Shown here piece after piece: positions 22,725-35,110 of a stretch of DNA of 64,000 nt (positions are counted from its first letter, which is position 1; each line of letters begins with the position of its first letter). The stretch covers positions 23,844,522-23,908,521 of the forward strand of contig NC_072449.1 in the NCBI RefSeq assembly GCF_027596085.1. Reading direction: 5' to 3'. The stretch is from Anoplopoma fimbria. Its lineage: Eukaryota > Chordata > Actinopteri > Perciformes > Anoplopomatidae. The notes beneath the pieces are model-generated. The model was not told where the DNA came from and made no database searches. It worked only from the letters and a program-made list of their open reading frames with translations. A program made the translations under genes and the position numbers.

Positions 22725-24925
22725 GGGAAATGCAGAGTGAAAATGTAGTAAATAGCAGAGGAAGCCGATCTGTGTTCGCCTGAGCGGAAAGCAAACTCAT
22801 TGTGCTCCTTGGTAGCAACTGCAGAGCATAAAATGATGTAGATCCCCTAGTGTGAAATGAGAAGGAGACTTTTGGTTTCATCGATTGCATGAAATTAAGA
22901 TAGACGACATCATTTTTAACTCAGATTCTTAAAACGTTGGCTTTACAGATTTGATTTTCTATGTCATTAAGAAAATGGACAAAATGCAAGCAAACTTACT
23001 TTGCATAGTTGTTTTTCTAAAAACGCTTGCTTTCAAGTACATAAACCCATTTAACAACGAACACAGCACAAAAGAAGCTTGTAATCTATCCATTACTTGT
23101 TTCCTGAAGTTGCATCGCTTGAGCTCTCTTGACCACAATGCAATCTTTTACAAACGTCACTGAAAAGAATACAGGCGGCAATTACATTGCCTCCACATAG
23201 TTGGAACAGCACATTAGTATATGACCATAAAGGACCCAGAGGATGGCTACCCAATGGTAATGCTCACGCACTGACAATGAATGGCATTTCTATTATATGT
23301 TTCAGTGGCCATATATGTCTATAGGCTGAATGTTAATGTGAAGGCTATACAGTCAGAGGCTATGTGAGATTCTCAGAGGTCAGAACCTGTATATCGTCTC
23401 ACTCTCTCCTAACACAATGACCTCCAGCTTCCAGCGGGATTCAGGCAGGGCTGAGGGGGAAAATGAGAAAGAGAAAAGCAGGGATACAGCAGTGTGTGAG
23501 ACACAGGCGTATGTGTGTGGCTGGAATGTGAATGAGCATGACACTGGGTGTAAGGAATGAGGATGTTTCACACAATGACTACAAATGCTCCCATTCATTA
23601 TTGCTCCACTTCTGCCATTTGCTCAGTAAGCGCATGTTTGTGCGTCGGACCTGTTTAACTCTCTAATGCATTCTCAGCCTTCCCGTCAGTGGACTTCTCA
23701 GGGCGTAGAAGTCTGCAGTGCGATCAATGAGCTCCTCAGTCTGTACAACCTGACCTGTCAAACATGCTGACGTTAACATGACATGAGTGCATGTTTGAGT
23801 GGCCGGACGGAGCATACTGTGCCGCACGTTTAGTGTGTGAAAGGTGCTGTTTAGTTGCATTTACTCCCTGGAGGCGTTGAGTTTACACCTGACCTTTACA
23901 CACAAACACCTCCGAGCTGCTGAATTTACACTATGCTCGCCTCTGTCACATGTAATAAGAGTGTTGTGATAATGTGATTAATGGTTTATTGCCTACCATG
24001 AGTAATGGAAAATAAAGAACGTGAGTTTTATGATTAATTTGACTATACATTACAAATTCATATGTACTGGATGGCCATTTAATTAAATGCCAGACTGTGT
24101 ATATGTAGGCTCAGGTGAAAAAGTCAAGTGTGTGAAATAAGCAGTGAACGGGTTTGAATCAAGGAAGAATTAATTCTAGCAGCTACTGTAAAAGAAATGT
24201 GCTCCATTACAGATATGACAGAGGAATTATGTGGAATGAATTTGGTGTCATCCTTATGATCCTCATTTCACTCAGTATAATGTGATCCAGAATGGAGAAG
24301 TTGAATTGTGTGGAAATACAGTCCTTCTCACTCGCTCCGTCTCATTCTCGCCCTACTATTGACCTTGGGATTGGCTGTAAAAGAGCAGACAACATTTTTT
24401 CCCTTTCATTCATTTCCTGTCATCCACTCAGGAGTGTTTCATCTTGTTTCTTGAGTTCAGTGATGTCATCCAAAACAATAATTAAGCAAATACATGTTAG
24501 TGGAATATGTTGGACTGGATTTTAAGGAACGTCAGTATCGTCACATTGAGACACTGTAATACGGCGAAGAGTTTTACTACCAGCATTCATTTATTTGCAA
24601 GAATTAAATTGCAGTGTTCTACTTCAAATGTGATTTTTTTGTAGTTCTTTTTTTCTGGTTTAAAACTGAAATCAGCGACTGAAACTAGATTTATATCCAG
24701 TCATTTATATTAGATAAAGCAAATGGGCAGTTAATCCAATCCATCTACTGCATTCGTGGTTATATATTAAATGTTGTTCTTTGTGTTTTAAGTAAACATT
24801 TCAAATGTACATGTTTGACTTTGCGGAGACAGTCCTCACCAGAAAAAAACAGCAGTGTCAGTTGTTTGTTTAAATACTTGTATGTATGGCCTATTAACCT
24901 GTCTTGTTAACGTTCTTTTTAATGT
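22725..24925. other. Unique sequence, no gene seen
   Basis: No recognisable exon or transposon over 2.2 kb. Confidence 0.5.
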
Positions 24926-24929
24926 CAAC

Positions 24930-25070
24930 CTCCTGCAGTTGTGCAACTAGTGACTATCCTCCATTAGAAGCAATGAAAGCAGTAGACCTGACTTGAACCA
25001 AGTAGTTTTAATCGCCTAAACATAACCAGACTTTGAGGTGGCATTTCAGGAAACACATATATAAATGACT
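24930..25070 (+). repeat. TAACC-rich interspersed repeat fragment
   Basis: Contains AACCAAGTAGTTTTAATCGC and CTAAACATAACCAG, matching the family of 21180-21470. Confidence 0.4.
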
Positions 25071-25828
25071 ATATTAATAACATGTATTGTTTTGAAAGGC
25101 ATGGTATGATGACTTGATATTTTTCTCTAAGATCAACAAATAGTTATAGCACATAGTAGTGCTTTGTGTTTAATCATACTGAGACGGTGTGATTGAAGGG
25201 CAGATCAGTCCTTTATCCATTTTGTAACATGCTGCTGACTGTTATAAAGCAATTTGTGAGGATGGTGAAAAACATCACTTCCCTATTAGGTTGGTTCACA
25301 GTAATGAACTGCTGGGTGGGCAGGTCTGTGTCTTGCTGAGTTTAGATAAAGAGGCTGTGGAGCAGAGGATGCAATTAGCTATATTTACCGCTGCGAGCAC
25401 AAGGCCCGAAGCCGGGAAAGACTGACTCTGTCACAACTCAGTAATTACACCTGCCTCCGCATTACGTTCATTTGACCACGAGCGAATCTCAGGGTGAACA
25501 GAAATGTGCAGAGACTGGGATTTATTCACTGCAATTATTTTTCCTGCACCTATGAACAGACTTACAGTACTGTCCCCTGCTGCCATTTTCAATACAGCTT
25601 TTGACTAATTACAACAATATTAATTAGAGTGGTGCATCAACTAACATGTGCCTTTTGAGCTTGAAAGATTTATATGAAAAGTTTATACTTCTTCATAGGT
25701 TAAGTTTAGTCTGTTTGTAGAGCACAAATAAAAACAGAAGTGCTGTACAGTGGAAAAAGAACAATTACATGTATAAGAAATATTAAAGCATAGTACAAAC
25801 ATTTGTGTGAAATGAATATTTAAGTATG
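25071..25828. other. Unique sequence, possible regulatory DNA
   Basis: No exon. The 25335-25500 part is complex, with several CpGs and AATTA cores, which could suit a conserved non-coding element. Confidence 0.35.
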
Positions 25829-26135
25829 GATGACTATTTCCTATCTAGGTGGGAGAGGAAAGTTTGATTTTGGCTATGGATTAGAGTTGAAAGTAAGTGG
25901 ACTTGACTACTGCATTTGGCTGTTTATCAAATTTTAGGGCAGAGTCGAAGATAAAACTAAGGTTGATAGCATGAGGCTTGAGGTGAGGGGATGGTTGGGT
26001 TATAGGAGAAGAGAGGAAGGAAGAGTTTGGAATCAGAGTTTGCACAATGGACATTTTACTTAGGAGATCAGATGGTATCAGAATGTTTAAACAAAATGTC
26101 TTACAGCGGTCCTGTAGCAAAGTCCCCTTCTCCAA
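25829..26135 (-). mobile_element. L2/CR1-like LINE ORF2 fragment, post-catalytic part
   Basis: Translated on the minus strand, the segment shows landmarks that follow the reverse transcriptase core in L2/CR1-clade LINEs: IPSDLLSK (compare the GPSDL region), then INLSFIFDSALKFD (compare RNLGVIFDSALSFD), then AVVKSTYFQL and SIAKIK (compare the SSFFQLR-IAKIK stretch). After this the frame breaks and FLSHLD and EIVIH follow in different frames. It is open from 26135 to 25881 but carries in-frame stops and shifts further on. It is a dead remnant with neither the catalytic core nor the 3' tail. Assignment is by motif order, from knowledge of the family. Confidence 0.75.
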
Positions 26136-29100
26136 TGTCTAACCTACAGAAGAAAGTCACTATTGGAGTGATGTATCAAGATGACAATCGGTTAACTACA
26201 AGTTGGATTTTTATCAGCCTGATGATTATGTTAGTTGAGATGCCTTTTCCTGTACTGCACTGACGTACAGTAAAAGGTTGGTTCGTTTTGCATCCTGAAT
26301 CACGTTGCTGGATAGATTTATTACAAAAAATCCTCAGAATTAAACTGCAAAATATATTGTTTGTACATGCCTTGTAGAACGACACATTGCTGAAATGACT
26401 GAAGTTGTTGTTCTTCTTACATTCTACAACAAAAACTACTTGGGTTAAAGTGAGAGAAAGATTGTGGTTGTGGTTTGATGTGAAGCAACTACTTTATACT
26501 TGCTTTGAATGCCTAAGCATACCCATAAATAATGTTTTATTTAATGCTTTAGCAGGTATTATACTGTAGGAGCAGATACTGTTGGCAAAACAAATGCAAT
26601 GTCAGTCAACATTTTCCAGATGAGTTTATTTTACACCTTTTGTGAATACCAGGTATGTCCATTAAAAGTTTCTTAATAATGTTGGAGAGAAATTTGATTC
26701 TGGTGCCATTATGTTTCTCTCAAAATGTATTTGCTGTTGCAAATTAAGTCTATAACACAATTATTTGCAGGTTTGAATTTTGATTTTGCCATATGAGATA
26801 ATTGAGACAGCAGCAGCGTACTTAGCCAAGACAGTTTGCAAAGATAAGACAGTTTGGAACTAATGAGCGCACAGATGGACAGTGAAGACGTGGATTATGC
26901 TGCAGGAGTTGTTGAAGTTTCCATGAACATTTTATTCCACTGTGGGATCCAATCGAAACCTAACTGACCACAGCCTGTTATCCGTGTAGAAGCAAAGTAG
27001 AAACTTTTTTTAAAGCCACCTTTCAAGTCTACAATCACAAATCTGTTCATGCGGAGGCTCTTACAGCTCCTTTCAGACCCTTCATTTGTACAAAAAAAGA
27101 AGGGAGAAGCTGGACTATGAACAGAGATGGTAGAAAGCATCCATTATTCTAACTGTGACTCCACTGTAATATGTCTGCCCATTAACATGGCAACCTGCTC
27201 ACTCTGGACTTCAGCATGATTAGGATTGAAGATTTTGCCAAAATCCAAAAGGACCCTGTTATGTGGTTCTTTGTTCAAGAGGCTCTCTAAACGTGTCCAC
27301 CGACGGTACCGTCTCTGACATTTTAACTTGTCCGGCAGATAATATCCATCTATCCATCTTTCTGCCTCTAAATAAGCAATTTGTTGGCAAAGTTATGCTA
27401 ATTATCCACCCAAGACAAAGGGAAACAGGGCTACAATGATGAATGGCTTCGTTGGAGCAGGTGGGCTTGCTCTTCTAAAGATAACCCTTTGTATGTAGAG
27501 GAGAATGTGTTATCCATTCAAATAGCCTTATCTAGTTACGCAGGAGGTGTTCACAGCTCTCTTCTGTTGTAATGAGGAGACAGAGAAAGATGAAATAATA
27601 AAACGATACCATGAAGCCCTGCATTACCATATAGATAACAAGTACAGTACAAGTGAAAATGCGATCAATACGCAGGTGTGTTTACTCCCATTTGTGAATA
27701 AGTGAGAAAATGCAGAGAGTTGTTTTGCTTTGGAGGGAAAAACAGAAACGTGTAAGAAGACAGACACATAAAGAACAATCGGGATTCTCTTCGTGCAAAA
27801 GTTTTCAAGCAGCCGAAAGAAGAACGGTCTGTGTTTCGCTCTGCTACAGTATGACTGTATCGGCCGAGGTATTTACTCATTTTGAGAGGCCCTTTCAAAG
27901 GGGTGATTGGATAACCTCTCCAGTGCACACCTTGGGCTAAATTGTAGTGCATGTTTATAGGAGCAGATCTGCTGCTCGGACCAGGACCCATAAAACACAT
28001 AATCCTTTATCCTGACACATCCGATTGCAGAGAGCTTGTCAAACGTTTCTCCAATCCATAAAACACGCTCAGAGGGGTTTTATTCTGGAGTCAGCAGAGA
28101 TGTATGAGTACTATTTACAGTACGCTGACCTCCCAGAGAAAGATTTGTACTGTAACAGCACAAACAACCTGTGATATGGATACGTACTTACCTTCATTGG
28201 GTGTTTTCATCCTCAAAACGATCCTTCATGCATAAGTGAATTCAACAAAGAGATGTTCTGTTTATTATATATGTAAGAAATATGATGTCAGGTTCCACAT
28301 TAATTCTACTATACAGCCTTTGTTCAAATAGCACATGTACTAATAATTCACTCGAAAGGTCATGTAGTCCTTTCTACTTTACATTCTTTTCATATATATT
28401 CCAATTATCTGTGATGGAAGGCACCTCCTGCCATGTGAAAAGGTTTTGCTGCTTTATTGGGACTAATAATGTGATTGATTTGACTTCTTTGTTTCTCGCT
28501 CTGAGATGAAGTCACAATTGGCAATCACATAGTTACACAAGGGGAGTGGATTTTCAGGGAAAGGATGATCATAATCAGGGGCACTTCTTTTTCTTTCTTT
28601 TTTTCTTTTTTTATAAATCAACCCAGAGCTTAACAAAGAACTGCGGAAACACAAGCTGCACGGAGGGAGCCAGAGAAAACCAATAGATGTTTCTTGAAAT
28701 GTAAGCGATTTAAAGCACAGAGACCCTCCGACTGGGGTTATTTATCCACCCAATCCACTATGTTGATTAGTAGACAATGGGATGCAGCTCAATTTACTTA
28801 TAATTAGGGCTCTAATGTGTGTTATTAAATACATTGCCATGTCCCAATTAGAAAACACTGGGGCCATACATCATTTTAATTGATATCCACCTCGAGCCAC
28901 ATGGGCTCACCATATTTCATCAGTGTTCCCAAAATGATCTTTGCTTGTACAAAGGAGTCGTTTTATAGGAGCGCACTCATTGACTTTATGGTGTGTGTGT
29001 GTGTGTTGGTATACTCTGCTTGATTGTATATATCTGTATTTTCTGCATTTTGTGAGCTATGGGGCGTTTTAGAACAGCGGTGTGGCTCCTCATTATAAAA

Positions 29101-29470
29101 CCACACATCTCCCCAGATACCAATGCTTTCTGTTTATTGAATGGTAATGTGTCAGAGGATGCAAATGCAAACTGCGCCATGCATTTTGTTCAAGCAATCA
29201 CACATAATAAATTATATAGCTGAGTGAAGCCAAGCTGTATGGATATTTTTGATTCAGCTTTGATCAGTGAAGCTAAACACGAGTAAACTCCTGATTCAGA
29301 AAACATGTTTGAATGCACAAGATTTTACAAGATGTTCATGGTGCTACAATAAAAGAACAGCCATGGAAAATTGTATCATATATAACATATTAAATCAATA
29401 TTTATAAAGTAACAATGGATTATACAGTATAACTTCATATGTATGTGAAAAGAGTCGTTCGTAATGACTA
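26136..29470. other. Unique sequence, no gene seen
   Basis: Includes a pyrimidine-rich CTTT tract (28585-28612) and a short (TG)n array (28989-29006). The stretch 28795-28930 is complex, with several TAATTA-like cores, and may be regulatory. No exon is recognised. Confidence 0.5.
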
Positions 29471-29474
29471 ACCC

Positions 29475-29910
29475 ACAGAGAATGGCCACCCACCGCAGCA
29501 GTTCCACTCAGCACTATCTAGGGTTACAGCGTCTTTCAGCTTTTTGTTGTGGTTTTATCGCCCACAACTTTACTGTTTTGGTTTCACTCTCACTGCTCTC
29601 ATTGTGTGATTTTCTGGTCGCAGCAGGCAGCCGTTTTTACTGGAAAAGCTCATAAAACCCACTGTACACTACCTTCTGAGCAGCAAATATTAGACACACA
29701 GTTAGCGACTATCTGGTGAATGTAATGGAGCATTTAGCATCTAGAGTTAGATATGTAACTCAGGAGACCAAAACAATCTTGAGATGTCTGGGAACATGAT
29801 TCAAGTGAATGCCAATGTTGTCCTTATCTGTTGGATGTATATATAGGCAACTGATTGCTTTCAAGTTTGCCTTATCAACTTTAACGTTGACAATGCTGTT
29901 TCCTCTGCCC
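29475..29910 (+). repeat. Percomorph interspersed repeat, copy 1
   Basis: Carries the ordered landmarks of an abundant fish repeat: TTAGCGACTATCTGGTGAA, GGAGCATTTAGCATCTAGAG, CTCAGGAGACC, then AAGTGAATGCCAATGTTGTC and GCAACTGATTGCTTTC. The 63-codon open frame inside it is not a gene. Class unknown. Confidence 0.55.
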
Positions 29911-30019
29911 AAAAAAGTTGTAGCGTGTTATTTTCGATCACTTTTTGGGAAGTGAAAGAAGCTATAAAAAGATCATTAACTTATTGTCATGTTTTAAAAT
30001 AAATAAAATCTGTTATTTA

Positions 30020-30240
30020 ATTACACTTCCAGTCATGAGGCAACATAATATTCATCTGGAGTTGTTTCTCTTGCCACTTAGTGAATGTAAGTCTAACAGT
30101 TACTTTGTTTACACTTGTTCTCTTATTGTCAACTCCACCAGGAGACATCTGACCCTTTAGCTACTAAATATTATACTATGTTCATTGTGGTAAAACCAAA
30201 ACAAGGTGCTAAAACAGGCTTAAGCGCAACATAGAACTGG
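30020..30240 (-). repeat. Percomorph interspersed repeat, copy 2 (inverted)
   Basis: The minus strand reads GAACATAGTATAATATTTAG, TAGCTAAAGGGTCAGATGTC, CTCCTGGTGGAG, then AGACTTACATTCACTAAGTG, the same order of landmarks as the family at 29475-29910 and 39885-40275. Confidence 0.5.
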
Positions 30241-30774
30241 GGTTGACCTTCAGAGTTGGTGATAACTGTGAGCGACCACTGTCTCAATTCACATTGTCAT
30301 TTTCAGGGGGTTATTATCACAATATTGATAACTGCAGCTTAAATGATCTAAAGGGATAAAAAAAATCCCCCAAAGGTAATAATGTTTTGATATTTACTGT
30401 TTTTAATAATAAAGTCCAGGTGTAAAGCAGTCATGAGGTGGAATGCCTCTGATGGATGATAACAAAAGTGAGATGATCTAAACTGCACAAATGTGAATAA
30501 AGTGCTCTGAAAACCCATCAGCACCTTTGCACCTTTTTGGACCAAGTTAGATTGCATTGTCTGGTCATCAGGGTTGAGGCAGATAAAGCGACAGTCAATC
30601 AATAACCATTTCTTATCCTCACCCTTCATCTTCTCTCTATCAAAGGGCAAAAGCTCCTTTCACATGTGATTCTGCCATAGATAACCACCTGTTCAAGCCT
30701 TGACTGGTTCAATCTTCTCCTCCCCTCAGTGTCTGCCATGATTACTGCGAACCTCCTCCGACTGTACATTATGT

Positions 30775-30876
30775 CTGCTGGCCTTCCACTCCTCCAGGAG
30801 AAGGGAACAGCGTTTATGTTTACAATGTCTCTGCTGGCCTTCCACTCCTCCAGGAGAAGGGAACAGCGTTTATGTC
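30775..30876. repeat. 56-bp tandem duplication
   Basis: Forty-six bases starting CTGCTGGCCTTCCACTCC recur exactly at 30831, a period of 56 bp. The 10 bp between copies is unique. Each copy includes the short palindrome CTCCTCCAGGAG. Confidence 0.95.
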
Positions 30877-33800
30877 TCTTACCTGTTACTGTATGCATCT
30901 GTTTGAGGTTCAAGTCCACCAAGGGTTCTTGTGCGTGTTCTGGGCCACATATACTCCTATATGGATATATGGATAGATGTGAGAATGCAAATATGCTCGA
31001 GCTTAGCTGACAGTCTTATTTACATGGGAGATCACAGTGAGGCAGAGCAAACATGAAGCTTATGTTTGAAGAAGAGGGGCTGAGCGATGAGAAATGCCAA
31101 ATAAATCATGTTTAGTATACCGAGAGAGATGTTAAATTTAATCTCATCCTCGCATGCTTATTCCCTGCTGATGCATTCTGCCTGAAAAGTTTTATGAAAC
31201 AAACTAATTAGTCTGGCTTGGATATTTAAACTCTTCATGAGCAGATATGGAGCCTCCATTTTTATGGAAATCTCCGGTTTCCATGTAAACCTATTTACCC
31301 AACAAGCTGCACTTTGTTCGTCATAATTAAAAAGCCTTCATTGACCTTCCGCCTACTTGTTTATGTACTGATCAATGAGAGCCTCTTTCAACCTTCATGT
31401 AGCTCTCAACAACTGGGCCTTGCACTTCATACTTGGATAACCAAGTAATCAAGATCACCAAGTTGAGGATTTTGACAGTCTTCCTTTTCATCGGGAACTA
31501 TTGATAGAGGAGCAAGTCCTTAGACCCAAACATGCGAAAGGGAAGGCTTATTCAATGATCAATTAATCAATAAAGTAAAAACTAATTAAAGTTTGGAGCC
31601 AACATATGGAGCCAAAACATTTGTAATATAATTTGAACAAAAAAGAAAATTTGTAATTTGCAAACAGAATTCATTAAATCATTAACTATGGTTTATGTTT
31701 TTTGTAATTTAAGCTGCTTTTAAAAAATATTAGTAAGTTTTCATTTTCATAACAGGGTTATGGTTATCACTTAAGTGTCTTGCTAGTCCATGGGGAGAAC
31801 CTCATCATATCATGCACCAACATCCCTTGTTGACTGTTTAACAGGGATAAGAGTGTGGATACACTGTGGAGCACAATGTTGGACAAAATTAAGCCTGTAT
31901 CAATGCAGGATCACACACTATGAGATTATGTATGAATGCATTATCTCAGTGCATGCTGGGACAGTTCTCAAGACAACTCTCTGAGTAACCACATGATCAG
32001 AACTCAGCCAATCATATGAACGCTGCCCATGTTTTCAACTCGCCACTAACTATACTGCCTTTATTTCAAAATAACAGCGCACTGTTACCCAAAAAAGGCT
32101 AATCCAGGATTTACAAATGAGTAAATTAAAAGAACCAAATTAGCTAGATCAGACTTAACATGATTAGTTAACCCTGATATCTGCTTGTTAGCCTGAATTA
32201 GTAAAGATAGATTCGAGGGCCTTTGGCCTTTTAGTGAAAAATACAAGTAGAATGAAAAGAAAAATCCAGTAACCCTCTCTCCAACAATTTTTAGTCAAGG
32301 TTGGATACATCTCATGAAATCATTTATTGCTTGAGCATATATATATTTCAATATTCTTCTTTTAAAAAAGGCCAATTAGTGGGATGATATTTGCATGTGG
32401 CTTGGACCACCATCCTTAAATTCTTTATTTTACCTTATTAAAATACCTGTTATTAAGAAAAATGTTGAAAAGGTAACCTTGCCTTTTGCCACAAAGTAGG
32501 CTTACACATATGGTGACAGAATAGACATGACCTTAAGCCCTTTTATCACACCAAGCAGTGGATATTTTATGTTTTATGTGTAATGGGCTATGCATGAGTA
32601 AATATATATATTATTTTGTTTTGCCAAAAAGTAATTCACACACATATAAATGTTCAGTATGCTATCCTGCATCATGAAGTCATGTTTGTTTGTAGTCAAT
32701 TGGGCCCCAGATGAACAGACTGTTCTGGAACTCCAAAGACAGAAATAGACTTAGATCATTTTTACTGTACATGCTACTCTCATGATGTTGTTTTATCAGC
32801 TTGAAAACAGATCATCAGAGTTAAATATATGGGTTATTTGTCATCTGTTTTCAAAATATTGGGTACATAACCAATATAATGAGGGCGCATTCAGCAGCCA
32901 AACTGAGAAGCGCATGCATATTTTACTAGTTGTGCAAATGAGCAGCCTGTAAACATTTCCGTGTTTGTGTGTGTGCGATTAAAACATGACATTCAAATGA
33001 CTTTAAAATCGTGTTCCATCAGTTAAACACTTATTCCTCCTGATTTCAACCTGCTAGATCAATAGTTTGCGTCTGGGGAGCGTGATGTCCCAGAGGAAAA
33101 GCTGCAGGGACTAGTGGTATCCCACTGAACTATACGGAGTAAAGCCCTGCTATCAATCTACATTCATCACATAAAGCCCAACACTGTAAAATGAGAAAAA
33201 GCACACATATTTTCTCATATCAGGATTATTTTCTTAACCACGTCAAACTGGATATCAGGCTCAATTTATCTCTATATCCCATGGCAATATCTAACACTGT
33301 AATGTTCTTCTCTCTGTGATGAGAAAACCAAATTGTAATTGAAAGTGAGAATAAATGTTTTAACAGGTAAATCCCCCAGTGAGAGATTTGATAATAATTT
33401 CTGCTTTGACTTTTAGGAACATGGATGAAACCTGCTCTCCATAGATCCACATTCGGATGGCGCATAAATATATCCCTCACTAGAGTGGTACCTCTCTCTC
33501 CCGTGTGCCTCCATGCTGACGGTTTCTGAAATGGGATTTGGACGGGGGATGGGGGTGGCGTAGTGGGTGTATTACTTGGAAGCTGGGGCCCCTTGCTAAG
33601 AGGAGAGAGGGTTCATGCGTTAGATTACTAATGCCCTCAACCTGTCAAAAAAAAAGAAAAAACGCACCTGCTTTCGGCTTGACGTTAATTTGTTTGGACA
33701 TGGTTTATAATTTAATTCCATCACAGAATGAACTTTCAATACACAGAGCGATTTGCTGGGGAGATGGCGATCGGTAGGATATCCCTCTGTGCTCCTGTGG

Positions 33801-34660
33801 CCATCCCGGCTGAATGGTAAAACTTTGATGCCCGCCTATAAACTACCCAATGCCTTTGGATTTTGTGCACTGTGTAAACCATGATTTAAAAAAAACAATC
33901 CAGACTTCTTAGGAGACTTCCTCACAATAGAAATGAGTACAGTTCCCTCTACCTTTGCAGCATGCTATGGAGACTGCAAACTGCTGCACTTTGAGACTTG
34001 GCTGTAACTTATATAAGCTTAAAAAAATCATCATAATTATAGACCTTTCTCACAGCAATCATTTTGACTTGTCAGGTGTAAAATTAATGATGGCTCACAT
34101 CCATTTCGGTTGCCCGGTAAGCAATGCCAGTGAGCCAGGATGGACAATACTGGGACCCTAGCACTGGCACAGCTAAATGGAATGCAACAATTATTAATGT
34201 TATTTGCTACACCGGTATCTGCCAGAAGAAATATCTGTGGAGAGTAATCAAAACATGGCTGGAGGCAAGAAGTATACTATAGCGTCCAAAGTATTTTATT
34301 ATATTTTTTCAACAAAGTTATCAAAGAGTTTCTCTTTGTGTGTGTATTTGTAGCCACTGTCAATTTTATTATCAGGTATTACTGTTGCTGGAGTTTTGAC
34401 CTCTTGAGACTTTTTTCTTCACATGCATCTTGGAAGTTGTTCCATAACAAAAGAAAAAGTGCCTCGTCTATTTTACCAAAAGCACGCTTGTTAAAGGTGC
34501 TTCACACAATTCTTTGGATTGAGAAAAATGCAAACAATCCTCCCGGTATTTAAATACGAACATTAAGTGCACTAGAGGTTTCCATGTTCATTTTACCAGC
34601 TGTCCCTATTCATACCTCAGCAGCTATTGGATTAATATGATTTTTTGCACAGACATTAAA
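30877..34660. other. Unique sequence, no gene seen
   Basis: AT-rich. Around 32070-32220 the text resembles a fish repeat with GAACCAAATTAGCTAGATC-type phrases, but I am not sure. Otherwise no recognisable element or exon. Confidence 0.45.
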
Positions 34661-34664
34661 GGTG

Positions 34665-35110
34665 CCCAGAGAATGAATCCTAATGACTTTGGTGATCCTC
34701 TGACTTTTCCTGTAGGGCCTCTACAATGTTCACATTTGTGATTTTTGGTGAAATATCTATTGGATGGATTGTCATCAAATTTGCTACAGACGTTAATGTC
34801 CTCCCTCGGGATGAATTGTAATAACTTTTGTGATCCCTGAACTCTTCATTTATCTCCATCATCAGGACAACATTTTAATTTGTAGATAGTTTGGTTAATG
34901 ACAAAATACCTACAAAATGAATGACATTCTTATCAGACTCAGCTGTACTTTGTGTTTATGTTATGACATCATGATTTATTAGGATATTAAACACGGTTAA
35001 TATTGCACCTTCAAAACTTTAGCATGTTGGCATTTTCACTATATTGCAGTGTCTAATTAGAGATTGCAGAGCTGCTTGCATGGCTCTAGACTCTTACTCT
35101 ACTTGATTAA
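34665..35110 (+). repeat. Abundant teleost interspersed repeat
   Basis: The ordered phrases AATGACTTTGGTGATCCTCT, ATCTCCATCATCAGGAC, TCAGCTGTACTTTGTGTTTA, TTAGCATGTTGGCATTTTCA and ATGGCTCTAGACTCTTA match a repeat very frequent in perch-like fishes. The order is kept over about 440 bp, with decay in between. It has no coding capacity and its class is unknown to me. Confidence 0.6.
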
